DNA of 64,000 bases, from assembly GCA_942491555.1 (NCBI GenBank), contig CALOBN010000005.1:124001-188000 (forward strand). The letters are read 5' to 3'. Below the pieces are notes generated by a model that saw only the letters and a list, made by a program, of their open reading frames with translations, was not told where the DNA came from and ran no database searches. The translations under genes and the position numbers were made by a program. Shown one piece after another: positions 35,376 through 43,844 of this stretch. The stretch is from Marinihelvus sp942491555. Its GTDB lineage: Bacteria > Pseudomonadota > Gammaproteobacteria > Xanthomonadales > SZUA-36. Each line of letters begins with the position of its first letter. Positions within the stretch are counted from its first letter, which is position 1.

Positions 35376-35996
35376 ATGCTGCGAACCCTGCCTGTCCTGA
35401 TGTTGTCCGCCTGGATAACGCTGTCTTTTTCCACCAAGGCCACGGCCGATTGGGCCATCGACAACAATGACTCCCGCTTGTCTTTTGTGTCCATCAAAGC
35501 CAACACCGTGGCCGAGGTGCATCACTTTCAGGAGCTGGAAGGCGGGCTCTCGGCAGAGGGAAGCTTTGTCCTCACCATTGTGCTGGCAAGCGTGGAGACC
35601 GGGATTCCTATCCGTAACGAGCGCATGCGCGAACTGTTTTTTGATACCGGGCGGTTCCCCACGGCCACCCTCACCTCCAGCCTGGACCTGGGCCCTCTGC
35701 TTGACCTGGCCGTGGGGGAACAAACCACGATGGTTGCCGAGGCGCAGCTGGAACTGGTTGGCAGCAGCACCGCCCTGACGATTGAATCAATGGTCGCCCG
35801 CCTGGACGCGAACACCCTGCTGGTGAGCAGCGCTCAACCGGTCGTGTTGAATGCCGACGCGCTCGGGCTGACGCAGGGCGTGGAGCAGTTACGCGAAATT
35901 GCGGGTCTACCGTCAATAAGCCCGGCCGTGCCGGTCAGCTTTCGCCTGACCCTGCGTGAAGATGCACCGGCGGAGTCGACTGCCTCACAACGCTGA
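35376..35996 (+). CDS. YceI-like exported protein
   Basis: 206-residue exported beta-barrel protein. The frame is open upstream, but ATG 35376 gives a signal peptide (LRTLPVLMLSAWITLSFSTKATA). WAIDNNDSRLSFVSIKANTVAEVHHF matches the start of YceI domains (shown in family form), followed by GSFVLTIVLASVETGIPIRNERM and DTGRFPTATLT. YceI proteins bind isoprenoid lipids in the periplasm or respond to stress. The closeness to the family is moderate, because the later strands are less typical. Confidence 0.75.
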   Translation: MLRTLPVLMLSAWITLSFSTKATADWAIDNNDSRLSFVSIKANTVAEVHHFQELEGGLSAEGSFVLTIVLASVETGIPIRNERMRELFFDTGRFPTATLTSSLDLGPLLDLAVGEQTTMVAEAQLELVGSSTALTIESMVARLDANTLLVSSAQPVVLNADALGLTQGVEQLREIAGLPSISPAVPVSFRLTLREDAPAESTASQR

Positions 35997-36091
35997 GATG
36001 GTCTGATCAAACCCGCGGAAGCAGCGGCTGAAACACCGCCCTTGGATTTGGGACAAGCTGTTCAGGGGCGCGCTGGTGCTATGCTCTGGAC

Positions 36092-37480
36092 ATGAGAAAA
36101 CATCCGGTGCAATCCGCAGGCCGATCCACGCCGCTGCTCAACTTCCTGTTTGCCACCTCTGCGCTGCTGTCGTTAGCCAGTGCCGGGGGCGCGCATGCCC
36201 AGGCGTCCCTGCCCCTGTATGAACCCGACAGCGGTTCGGTGCTGGTGCATTGCGGCAAATTGATTGATGGCCTGAGCAACGAGGCCCTGAGTGATCAATG
36301 GGTGGTCATTGAAAACGGACGCTTCAGCACGACCCTTGAACAGCGCCCGAAATCCGGGGATTGGTCCGCAGATTTGCCCATACTCCAATTACCGGACCAT
36401 ACCTGCATGCCGGGGCTTATCGAAATGCACACGCATATTCTGGAGAGTTTCGAGGAGCTCACCGACCTCACCGCCTACTTCGACTTCAGTCTTGAAGACA
36501 ACCTCGAGGCCGGGCGGCGCTATGCGGGCATCACCCTGGAGTCGGGCATCACCACGGCGCGCGACCTGGGCTCTTACTACGGCTGGGCCGCCCGCGATCT
36601 GCGCGATGAGATCAATCGCGGCGAGGTCGCCGGCCCCAGGCTGCTGGTCGCCGGCTTCTACCTGACGATTCCCGGCGGCGGCGGTGATTTGCTGGCTCCG
36701 GACATTACCGAGGAAGATATTCCGCCGCATCTGCGCCTGGGTGTTGCACGCACACCGGAGGAGTTCGCGCAGCGCGCCCAGGCGGCCGTTGATGGCGGCG
36801 CGGATGTGGTCAAGGTGATCGCCTCCGGCGCCGTGCTGGCCTATGGCGGCGAGCCCGGCGCACCGGAGATGGACCCGGCCTCACTCGAGGCGGCCATCGA
36901 AGTGGCGCATGCGGCCGGTTTGAAGGTCGCTGCACACGCGCACGGCGCCCAGTCGATCAAAGAGGCCATCCTGGCGGGTGCCGACACCATCGAGCATGCG
37001 ACCTACATTGATGACGAGGGCATTGCGCTGTCCATCCAATACGATGTCGGCCTGTCGATGGACATTGGCGCCGGTGACTGGATGATCGAGGAAGGCATGC
37101 GCCAGGGCTGGGTGGAAGAGTTTCTGCGCAAGACCATCGAAACCACCCAGGCCCAGCGGGACAGCTTTCGCCGGGCGCACGAGGCGGGTGCGCCCATCGT
37201 GTTTGGCACCGATGCAGCCATTTACCCGCACGGCATGGCCTACATCCAGTTTCCGGTCATGGTGGAATATGGCATGACACCCATGCAGGCCATCCAGGCC
37301 GCGACCTCGGTGGCCGCGCGTCAGCTGGGCTGGGAAGACCGGGTCGGCGCGGTTGAAGCCGGGCGTTTTGGCGACCTGATCGCGGTACCCGGCAACCCGC
37401 TCGAAGACATCTCACTGATGGAACACGTCGATACCGTTATCAAGGGCGGGCTGGTGTTCCGCAGCGCCATGACCCCGTGA
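36092..37480 (+). CDS. Secreted amidohydrolase (COG1228/imidazolonepropionase-like)
   Basis: 462-residue TIM-barrel hydrolase with an N-terminal signal (LLNFLFATSALLSLASAGGAHA). Metal ligands: MHTHIL near 111-116, the carboxylated-lysine strand DVVKVIASGAV near 233, HAHGAQ near 279, IEHATY near 303, and the Asp of FGTDAAIY near 371. This is the imidazolonepropionase/prolidase-like set; Xaa-Pro or acyl-peptide hydrolases belong here. Substrate not assignable. Its downstream 82-base gap carries a strong promoter for the next gene. Confidence 0.9.
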   Translation: MRKHPVQSAGRSTPLLNFLFATSALLSLASAGGAHAQASLPLYEPDSGSVLVHCGKLIDGLSNEALSDQWVVIENGRFSTTLEQRPKSGDWSADLPILQLPDHTCMPGLIEMHTHILESFEELTDLTAYFDFSLEDNLEAGRRYAGITLESGITTARDLGSYYGWAARDLRDEINRGEVAGPRLLVAGFYLTIPGGGGDLLAPDITEEDIPPHLRLGVARTPEEFAQRAQAAVDGGADVVKVIASGAVLAYGGEPGAPEMDPASLEAAIEVAHAAGLKVAAHAHGAQSIKEAILAGADTIEHATYIDDEGIALSIQYDVGLSMDIGAGDWMIEEGMRQGWVEEFLRKTIETTQAQRDSFRRAHEAGAPIVFGTDAAIYPHGMAYIQFPVMVEYGMTPMQAIQAATSVAARQLGWEDRVGAVEAGRFGDLIAVPGNPLEDISLMEHVDTVIKGGLVFRSAMTP

Positions 37481-37496
37481 ACCAGCGGGAAGCGCG

Positions 37497-37526
37497 TTGA
37501 CACGGGTTTTGCTGCGCCTTTAGAGT
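37497..37526 (+). promoter_or_regulatory. Sigma-70 promoter upstream of the beta-helix gene
   Basis: A perfect -35 TTGACA (37497-37502), an 18-base spacer, and TAGAGT (37521-37526) as -10. The start codon is at 37563. A DnaA-box sequence TTATCCACA begins at 37526, overlapping the -10 end and the expected start site. Confidence 0.5.
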
Positions 37527-37562
37527 TATCCACAACAACAGACGCTGGTAAAGGATTACCAC

Positions 37563-39065
37563 ATGTTGCACCCGCACTTTGAGATCCAGTCTTCAAGGAA
37601 CAGTTGCAGAGCCTCGGCACACCGCCATGCGCTGATTGTCGCCGTGCTTTTGTTGTGCGCCGGCAGTGCGACAGCGGCCGAATTTTATATTGACCCCCTC
37701 AACGGCAGCCCCGGCGGAGACGGCAGTCCTGGTGACCCCTGGCTGAGCATTGAGCAGGTCGTGAATGACGGACTGATTGAAACCCGCAACTGGGAGAGCC
37801 TGCCGTACGCGGATGGCAAGCCGCTGGTCACCAAAAATGGGGGCGCACCGGTAACGGCCGGCGATACCCTCTGGCTTGCCACGGGTTATCACGGCAATCT
37901 GAACATCCAGGGGGCCTATAACAGCGCCCCCATTACGATTGCGGCAGCGCCCGGCGCAAACCCGCGGCTCGGCCGTGTCAATATTGTGTCTGGCAGTAAC
38001 TGGATACTGCGCGGTCTTTCCATCAGCCCCGCGCATGCACCGCCACCAAAGTCCCTGGGTACGATTGTCAGGCTGGAAAGCCACGGCTACTCAGGCCCGG
38101 CGCATGATTTCCTCGTCGAGGACTGTGACATCTTCACCATTGACGATGCCTCTGCCTGGAATGAAAACGAGTGGCTTAATTCGACCGCCTCGGGTATCAG
38201 CGTGCGCGCCGAACACGCCATCCTGCGCAACAACCGCCTGCGTAATCTTCGCCACGGCATTTCCGTGAGCGCGGATCATGCCGTGGTTGCGCACAATACG
38301 ATTGACGGCTTCTCGGCCGATGGCATTCGTGGCCTGGGTGATGATGCCCTGTTTGAGTACAACGTGATCAAAAATGCGTATTCAGGCGGTGCCGCCGATA
38401 CCAATCATGATGACGGTTTTCAGAGCTGGTCCGTCGGGCCGGGCGGTGTTGGTACCGGCGAGGTGCGTAACGTGATTTTGCGCGGCAATATCATCATCAG
38501 CAACGAGGACCCGAATCACCCACTGGCAACAGCCCTGCAGGGCATCGGCCTTTTTGATGGCTTTTTTGTGAACTGGACGGTGGAAAACAACGTGATCGCG
38601 GTCGACCACTGGCATGGTATTTCTTTCTATGGCGCGCGTGATTCGAAGATCATCAACAACACCGTCCTGGATGTTAATGATCAACGGCCCGGCCCACCCT
38701 GGATCCGCGTGGGTGATCATAAAAATGGTTCGGCGAGTGAGAACGTGATTGTCCGCAACAACCTCGCCACTGATTTCAGCGTGAGTGGCATCAACGTGAG
38801 CAATGACGCCAATATTGAATTCAGACAGCAGGATGCGGGTGACTACTTTGTTGCAGCGCCTCTTGATTTGCACCTGCTGAAAACCGCCCCGGCGGTGGAT
38901 GCCGGCAGCGCCCAGCAGGCACCTCTTATCGATCTTGACGGCACACCACGGCCCCAGGGTGCCGCGTTCGATGTTGGCGCCTATGAATGGTTTGAGCCTG
39001 CTATCTTTGCCGATGGCTTTGAAGACCAGGCAGCGCCCTTGTGTCCTGCACCACCGTGTGGATAG
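37563..39065 (+). CDS. Secreted right-handed beta-helix protein
   Basis: 500-residue exported protein. Signal peptide HALIVAVLLLCAGSATAAEF. The body is a parallel beta-helix: repeated short strands with Asn/Gly turns, such as ILRNNRLRNLRHGISVSADHAVV, VVAHNTIDGFSADGI and YNVIKNAYSG (given in pieces), as in polysaccharide lyases and DUF1565 proteins. The end contains DLDGTPRPQGAAFDVGAYEW, the usual 'choice-of-anchor Q' edge, then IFADGFED and a Cys/Pro tail. Polysaccharide binding or cleavage is plausible; no catalytic set is certain. The last codons overlap an RHS remnant on the other strand. Confidence 0.82.
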   Translation: MLHPHFEIQSSRNSCRASAHRHALIVAVLLLCAGSATAAEFYIDPLNGSPGGDGSPGDPWLSIEQVVNDGLIETRNWESLPYADGKPLVTKNGGAPVTAGDTLWLATGYHGNLNIQGAYNSAPITIAAAPGANPRLGRVNIVSGSNWILRGLSISPAHAPPPKSLGTIVRLESHGYSGPAHDFLVEDCDIFTIDDASAWNENEWLNSTASGISVRAEHAILRNNRLRNLRHGISVSADHAVVAHNTIDGFSADGIRGLGDDALFEYNVIKNAYSGGAADTNHDDGFQSWSVGPGGVGTGEVRNVILRGNIIISNEDPNHPLATALQGIGLFDGFFVNWTVENNVIAVDHWHGISFYGARDSKIINNTVLDVNDQRPGPPWIRVGDHKNGSASENVIVRNNLATDFSVSGINVSNDANIEFRQQDAGDYFVAAPLDLHLLKTAPAVDAGSAQQAPLIDLDGTPRPQGAAFDVGAYEWFEPAIFADGFEDQAAPLCPAPPCG

Positions 39066-39248
39066 AGCCCAGGTGGTCCTTGATCAGGAAGTCGGTCTGG
39101 CGTACGCCTGTGTTCACGTAGTAAGGCTGCAACGCTACCCCGGCGATCTGGCGCAGGAAGTAACTCTCACCCCGTTCATGATCCTCGATGTACTCCACCG
39201 CGCCCAAATAAGTTGTTGTGCGTTTGGCGGACCAGGAGCCATCCGGGC
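39050..39248 (-). pseudogene. RHS-repeat protein remnant
   Basis: Minus-strand frame reading AKRTTTYLGAVEYIED, YFLRQIAGVALQPYYV and FLIKDHLGSIHTVV. This is the conserved core just before the RHS C-terminus: TxYxGxxE...Y.R.I.G.AL...DHLGS. Similarity ends on one side inside the beta-helix gene's last codons and on the other near the cytochrome c stop at 39249. At ~66 codons it is a fragment, with no start of its own and no toxin tail. Probably left by decay or rearrangement of a full RHS gene. Confidence 0.7.
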
Positions 39249-39650
39249 TTAGTCGGTCACCGGCTGTGCCGCAAAGAATTCAGCCAGGTTTTCGGCCTCC
39301 TGCCGGTTGATGATGCTGGTGATTTCGCACATGCTCATATGTCCCTTGCTGGCGTCATGGTCATCCAACGGCACATCCGGGCAGATTCGCTCGTAAAAAT
39401 AGAACCGCTCAATTTCTGCAAACAGCTCATCCGCGTTCCGGCCGGCGAGCGAGGGAACTTCCGCCCGCTGGGAATTACCGCCTTGGCCGTGACAACTTTC
39501 ACACAGGGGAACGAGAACCTCCATTTCCGCTTCGGTCACCGGATCCGTCGGATTACCGGGCAGCGATGGCGTGGTTCCCTGGGCGAGAGCGCTGAGCGGG
39601 AACAAGCCCACGAGGGCAAGCAATGCGAGATAGGACAAGGGTCGCGTCAT
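39249..39650 (-). CDS. Class I c-type cytochrome
   Basis: 133-residue exported cytochrome. Signal SYLALLALVGLFPLSALAQ. One haem site, CESCHGQGG (CxxCH near 50-54), with a candidate sixth ligand Met in KGHMSMCEI near 107. The layout is that of small cytochrome c553/c4-type domains. It is isolated, with no oxidase or partner enzyme nearby, so its electron partners are unknown. The gene abuts the RHS remnant. Confidence 0.88.
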   Translation of the reverse strand: MTRPLSYLALLALVGLFPLSALAQGTTPSLPGNPTDPVTEAEMEVLVPLCESCHGQGGNSQRAEVPSLAGRNADELFAEIERFYFYERICPDVPLDDHDASKGHMSMCEITSIINRQEAENLAEFFAAQPVTD

Positions 39651-39824
39651 GATTCATTCTCCGTGCGGTTGTTATCAGGCTTAGCTTAGAATGCCATATC
39701 ACCGGGCGGCTTGATCAGGGTCACTCAAGTTGCGAATTACCCGGTACTTAATTTATTGATGATAAACCGGACATAGCACCCGGCAGGTAGCCCCAATTTG
39801 GCCCGAGGTGCTCCCGAGGAACCG

Positions 39825-41864
39825 ATGGCGAAGAAAATCCCCCATGAGATGACTCTGCACGGCACGACCCGTGTCGACGATTACTACTGGTTGCGTGACG
39901 ATGACCGCACTGATCCGGAGGTACTGGCATACCTGGAAACAGAAAATGACTGGTATGAATCGCAGATGGCGCACACCGTGCAATTGCGTGACGAGTTGTT
40001 TGAAGAAATGACCGCGCGCCTGGATCCGGATGAGTCCACGGTGCCCTATGAAAAAGGGGGTTACTGGTATTACTCCCGTTATGAGCCAGGCAAGGAATAT
40101 CCGGTTTATGCGCGACGTGCGGAGTCAATGGAAGCACCCGAGGAAGTCCTGATTGATGGCAACCAGCGCGCCGAGGGCCATGAGTTTTATGACCTAAGCG
40201 GCATTGAGGTCAGTGATGACCAGCGATATGTTGCGATTGCCGAGGACACCCTGGGCAGAAGGATTCACGAGATTCGTATCCTGGACACGCAAACCGGCGC
40301 GTTTTTGTCCGCGGTCATCGGCAATGCTTCCTCCTCGCTGGCCTGGTCGGCTGACGGGCAGTACCTGTTTTACCTGGACAAAGACCCGCAGACCCTGCTC
40401 GCCTATCGCGTGATGCGGCATGCCCGGGGCTCCGATCCGGCAGATGATGTGCTCGTCTACGCGGAAACCGACAAAACCTTTTATAACGGCGTGGGCCGCA
40501 GCCGCTCCGGCGACTACCTGATGCTGTATCACCAGAGCACGGAAACGGCCGGGGTCCAGCTGCTGTCCGCCGATGATCCCCTGGGCACTTTCAAGCCCTT
40601 CGTACCGCGCATTGACGGGCACGAATATTCGATCGATCACGCCAATGGTGCGTTTTTCATCCGCACCAACTGGGATGCCCTGAACTTCCGGGTGATGAAA
40701 ACCACGCTACCCGCAGCGCCGGACCGCAGCGCCTGGGAAGAAGTCATTCCCCACCGTGATGATGCGATGGTGCTTGATCTGCTGGCCTTCAATAACTGGC
40801 TGGTGCTTGAAGAACGCAAGGATGGCTTGCGTAAAATACGCGTGATCGCGCGGGATGGCAGCATGGACCGCTACCTGGAGGGGGATGAGGATGCCTTTGT
40901 CATGTGGCTGTCGGCGAACCCGCAAACGGATGCCAACACGCTGCGCTATGGATTTTCCAGCCTGGTGACGCCCATGCAGATCTGGGACGTCGACATGGCC
41001 AGTGGTGAGGCCACATTGATGAAGGCCGATCGGGTTCTGGGCGACTTCGACAGCGCCAACTACCACACGGCGCGGCGCGTGATTATCGCCCGGGATGGCA
41101 CGCGGGTGCCGGTATCCATGGCCTGGCGGAACGGTACGCCGCTCAACGGCACGGCCCCTGCTTTGCAGTATGCCTACGGCTCCTATGGGTCTTCTACCGA
41201 CCCCTGGTTCCGTAACTCCGTGATCAGCCTGCTGGACCGTGGCTTCATCTACGTCATCGCCCACATTCGCGGTGGCCAGGAAATGGGCCGTAGCTGGTAC
41301 GAGCAGGGTCGCCTGATGAGCAAGGCCAACAGTTTTTATGACTTTATCGATGTTACCCGGGCGCTCCAGGACAGCGGGACCATCGACCCGCAGCGCACCT
41401 ATGCCATGGGCGGCAGTGCCGGGGGCCTGTTAATGGGGGCCGTCATTAACCTTGCGCCGGCGCTTTATGACGGTGTGATTGCCGCAGTGCCGTTCGTGGA
41501 TATCGTCACGACCATGCTGGATGAGTCCCTCCCGCTCACCACGGGCGAATACCGCGAGTGGGGGAACCCGAACGAGAAGGAAGCATTCGAGTACATGTTG
41601 TCCTATTCGCCTTATGACAACGTTAAACAGCAGGACTACCCTAATCTGCTGGTCACCACCGGCCTGCACGATTCGCAGGTGCAGTACTTTGAGCCGGCAA
41701 AATGGGTCGCGAAGCTACGCGAAATGCGCACCAACGACAACCGCCTGTTGATGCGGGTCAATATGGAAGCCGGCCATGGCGGTGCCTCGGGACGCTATGA
41801 ACGCTATCGGGAAACGGCCGAGGAGTTTGCCTTTCTGCTCGACCTGGCTGGGCCGGCGCGGTAA
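39825..41864 (+). CDS. ptrB: Oligopeptidase B (S9A serine peptidase)
   Basis: About 679 residues, cytoplasmic-type (no signal peptide), aligning throughout with E. coli PtrB. N-terminal propeller from KIPHEMTLHGTTRVDDYYWLRDD (in pieces); catalytic domain with GSYGSSTDPWF, GGSAGGLLMGAV (nucleophile) near 530, LHDSQVQYFEPAKWVA (Asp) and EAGHGG (His). The carboxyl-binding acidic residues of oligopeptidase B (DVVTTMLDESLPLTTGEYREWGNP region) are kept, so Arg/Lys-specific cleavage is expected. ATG 39825 has GAGGA upstream; TTG 39798 is an alternative. Confidence 0.93.
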   Translation: MAKKIPHEMTLHGTTRVDDYYWLRDDDRTDPEVLAYLETENDWYESQMAHTVQLRDELFEEMTARLDPDESTVPYEKGGYWYYSRYEPGKEYPVYARRAESMEAPEEVLIDGNQRAEGHEFYDLSGIEVSDDQRYVAIAEDTLGRRIHEIRILDTQTGAFLSAVIGNASSSLAWSADGQYLFYLDKDPQTLLAYRVMRHARGSDPADDVLVYAETDKTFYNGVGRSRSGDYLMLYHQSTETAGVQLLSADDPLGTFKPFVPRIDGHEYSIDHANGAFFIRTNWDALNFRVMKTTLPAAPDRSAWEEVIPHRDDAMVLDLLAFNNWLVLEERKDGLRKIRVIARDGSMDRYLEGDEDAFVMWLSANPQTDANTLRYGFSSLVTPMQIWDVDMASGEATLMKADRVLGDFDSANYHTARRVIIARDGTRVPVSMAWRNGTPLNGTAPALQYAYGSYGSSTDPWFRNSVISLLDRGFIYVIAHIRGGQEMGRSWYEQGRLMSKANSFYDFIDVTRALQDSGTIDPQRTYAMGGSAGGLLMGAVINLAPALYDGVIAAVPFVDIVTTMLDESLPLTTGEYREWGNPNEKEAFEYMLSYSPYDNVKQQDYPNLLVTTGLHDSQVQYFEPAKWVAKLREMRTNDNRLLMRVNMEAGHGGASGRYERYRETAEEFAFLLDLAGPAR

Positions 41865-41874
41865 GCGCCCATGC

Positions 41875-42528
41875 TCAGGTCTGGGCAACCACCCAGGCAA
41901 ACACGGCAATGTACGCCACAACGCCAGCAACCAGCGCGACCATGAACAACAGGTAGGCGTGCTGCAACAGGCGAAACTTTTTGTTCAGTACCGACCCCAG
42001 CCCGTGAATGTCGCGCATCATGGACTCGTACAAGGTGGCACGGTCTTCCATCAGTCCGCTCATGCCCTCGATAAATTCGCGTTCTGAGATTCTGGCGAAA
42101 TTGCCGAAAAACAACAAATTACCCTGGCTGTGGCGCAGATCCTGAAGACTGAGCGGGCCGGGGTTAATTCGCGGTTTTGCGGCCATGATTGAAAAAATCA
42201 GGGAAAACATGGTGCCCAGCAACAGGATGGTGGTTGGCAACATGAGCCAGGGGTTGTTGTCGAGCTTGGGCGCAACCGCCGCAATGATGATGGAAATGAT
42301 GATGCCATTGATGCTGATCATCATATTGGCCTTGTTGTCAGCCAACCCGGTCAGATCCATCTGCACACGATAGATGTTGCGGAACATGGTCTCGACGCCA
42401 CGATTGCTGCCTGGCGGTTTTGGCTCAGACGCCGGCTTTTCCTCGTCCGGCTCGGAAGAGACCATGGCCTCTTCCAGGGCCGAGGCGGCCTGGGCGAGAC
42501 GTTTTTCTACCTGGTCCAATTCCTTCAT
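41875..42528 (-). CDS. PycTM (Pycsar effector-like, DUF5706) membrane protein
   Basis: 217-residue protein. A charged N-terminus (1-45) is followed by the domain signature FRNIYRVQMDLTGLADNKANMMISINGI (49-76, in pieces). Hydrophobic helices lie at about 70-86, 97-116 and 189-213, with SLIFSIMAAKPRIN ending the second. This is the PycTM/DUF5706 pattern; PycTM domains are the membrane-disrupting effectors of Pycsar, triggered by cCMP or cUMP (established for named systems). Here there is no HD domain and no adjacent cyclase. It follows a cyclophilin gene after 45 bases on the same strand. A defence role is inference. Confidence 0.72.
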   Translation of the reverse strand: MKELDQVEKRLAQAASALEEAMVSSEPDEEKPASEPKPPGSNRGVETMFRNIYRVQMDLTGLADNKANMMISINGIIISIIIAAVAPKLDNNPWLMLPTTILLLGTMFSLIFSIMAAKPRINPGPLSLQDLRHSQGNLLFFGNFARISEREFIEGMSGLMEDRATLYESMMRDIHGLGSVLNKKFRLLQHAYLLFMVALVAGVVAYIAVFAWVVAQT

Positions 42529-42573
42529 CAGCTCAATACTCCCCCCTCAGGAAAACCGGGTCCCGCGACGGGG

Positions 42574-43632
42574 TCAACGGGTAACCATAGCCTCGCCCAG
42601 CGCTTCGCAAAGCGCCACGTTGTCCGGAGAGACACGTTGAATAGGCACCGTGCCGGACAGACTCTGGCCGGGAAAGTTATAGGTCAGCCGGGCCTCGTTA
42701 CAGCCGATAAAAATAATTTCAATCGTCCCGTAGTCAATTTCATTGCGCGGCGCAGGCTCACCGCTATCAAAAATACCACCACTGGTCAGCGTTGCGCTCA
42801 GATTGGCGCGATCACCACTGAATGAACCCTGAGCGGTGATCCAGCGTTGACCTGGCGCACCAAATTCTGCGATGACGCCCGGCTCGGGCTGGTCAACATC
42901 ATAGGTAAACCAGGACAGGAACAGCGTGCTGGAACTCGGGAACACACTGACAAAAAAGCCCTGCCCGGAGGTGGCCGGATTAAACCAGGCGTCATTGAGG
43001 CCCGGGTTGATCTGAAATTCGCTCACTTCCTCAACGCTCAGGACCACGAAATTATCAACGTCAAGTGAGTCACCCGGCGGCAAGAAGTCCCGCAGTGGAA
43101 TCTCGGTAAATGGCTGGCCTAAATTAAAAACAGGTATGTCTTCCAGGGCATCCAAAACCGCCAGTGACGCCTCAGAAACCTCTCCAAAAACCGTGAATCC
43201 GCCATTGCTCGAATCGAGAAAGCTGTTGTCCGCCAGGTTAAAAAACCACTGACTGGTGGCACTGTCCGGGTTGCCAGACACTTTCGCCATGGCAATGGTG
43301 CCGCGCTGATTGGAAATGCCCGGCTCATTCTGTATCGGCTGGCGCGTTTCGACCGGCTGGATCGCTTCTCCTACGAGCTGGTAGCCCCCTCCCTGGAGCA
43401 CAAAGCCAGGGTCACTGCGATGAATAATGCCCTGTCCGTAACTGCCGTCGCGCACGTATTCCAGGAAATTCGCCACCGTGATGGGAGTTTCTTCCTCAAA
43501 GAGATCAATACGGATGTCGCCGAGGGTGGTGCGCATGAGCACCTCGGTGGCGAACGACGGGGCGGCAAGCAGCGAGCCTGCAACAAAGGCGACGCACGAT
43601 GCGGAAAACCTGGAAAAGCGCTTGTGGATCAT
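42574..43632 (-). CDS. Exported cyclophilin-type PPIase with C-terminal 'SGQGFF' domain
   Basis: 352-residue protein with signal ASCVAFVAGSLLAAPSFA. Cyclophilin domain about 31-200: LFEEETPITVANFLEYV, FVLQGGG, GTIAMAK, SATSQWFFN near 124. The second half (~205-345) is a separate domain beginning INPGLNDAWFNPATSGQGFFVSVFP and ending CNEARLTYNFPGQSLSGTVPIQRV, a pattern that recurs at the C-terminus of many secreted proteins in Xanthomonadales-like bacteria. Its role is unknown, possibly a surface or secretion module. It precedes the PycTM gene. Confidence 0.85.
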   Translation of the reverse strand: MIHKRFSRFSASCVAFVAGSLLAAPSFATEVLMRTTLGDIRIDLFEEETPITVANFLEYVRDGSYGQGIIHRSDPGFVLQGGGYQLVGEAIQPVETRQPIQNEPGISNQRGTIAMAKVSGNPDSATSQWFFNLADNSFLDSSNGGFTVFGEVSEASLAVLDALEDIPVFNLGQPFTEIPLRDFLPPGDSLDVDNFVVLSVEEVSEFQINPGLNDAWFNPATSGQGFFVSVFPSSSTLFLSWFTYDVDQPEPGVIAEFGAPGQRWITAQGSFSGDRANLSATLTSGGIFDSGEPAPRNEIDYGTIEIIFIGCNEARLTYNFPGQSLSGTVPIQRVSPDNVALCEALGEAMVTR

Positions 43633-43740
43633 GATTTCGATTAAATCCTGTCAGAGTCCGGCCAGGGTAGCCTGGCGAAAATAGCCAAACCGCCATTTTC
43701 TCAGTTTATGGGCCCCAGTTAAAGGACCGGGGTAAAAGAA

Positions 43741-43774
43741 CCAGGGCCTGTTAATACCCATTCAGTAGCCCTGG
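43741..43774. other. Inverted repeat in the ppi-purU intergenic region
   Basis: CCAGGGC (43741-43747) and GCCCTGG (43768-43774) form a 7-bp stem with a 20-base loop, followed on the plus strand by ATGTTTTTCCC. A further GGCCCTGG lies at about 43813. It lies in the divergent promoter region of the cyclophilin and purU genes; operator or terminator-like. Confidence 0.35.
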
Positions 43775-43844
43775 ATGTTTTTCCCTTTCACCGTTTGCCC
43801 TTTGCCCGCTACCATGGCCCTGGATTGTTCAGAGGAATCTCAGC

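Noticed and set aside
37526..37534. Replication origin at the DnaA box
   Set aside because: A single box with no AT-rich unwinding region or neighbouring dnaA/mnmG; the other TTATCCACA in the window lies inside parB.
39001..39049. Extension of the RHS remnant into the beta-helix gene
   Set aside because: The frame stays open but residues after HTVV (QDTRALPGLQ...) no longer match RHS.
41875..42528. Calling a full Pycsar system
   Set aside because: No pyrimidine cyclase and no HD domain are present nearby.
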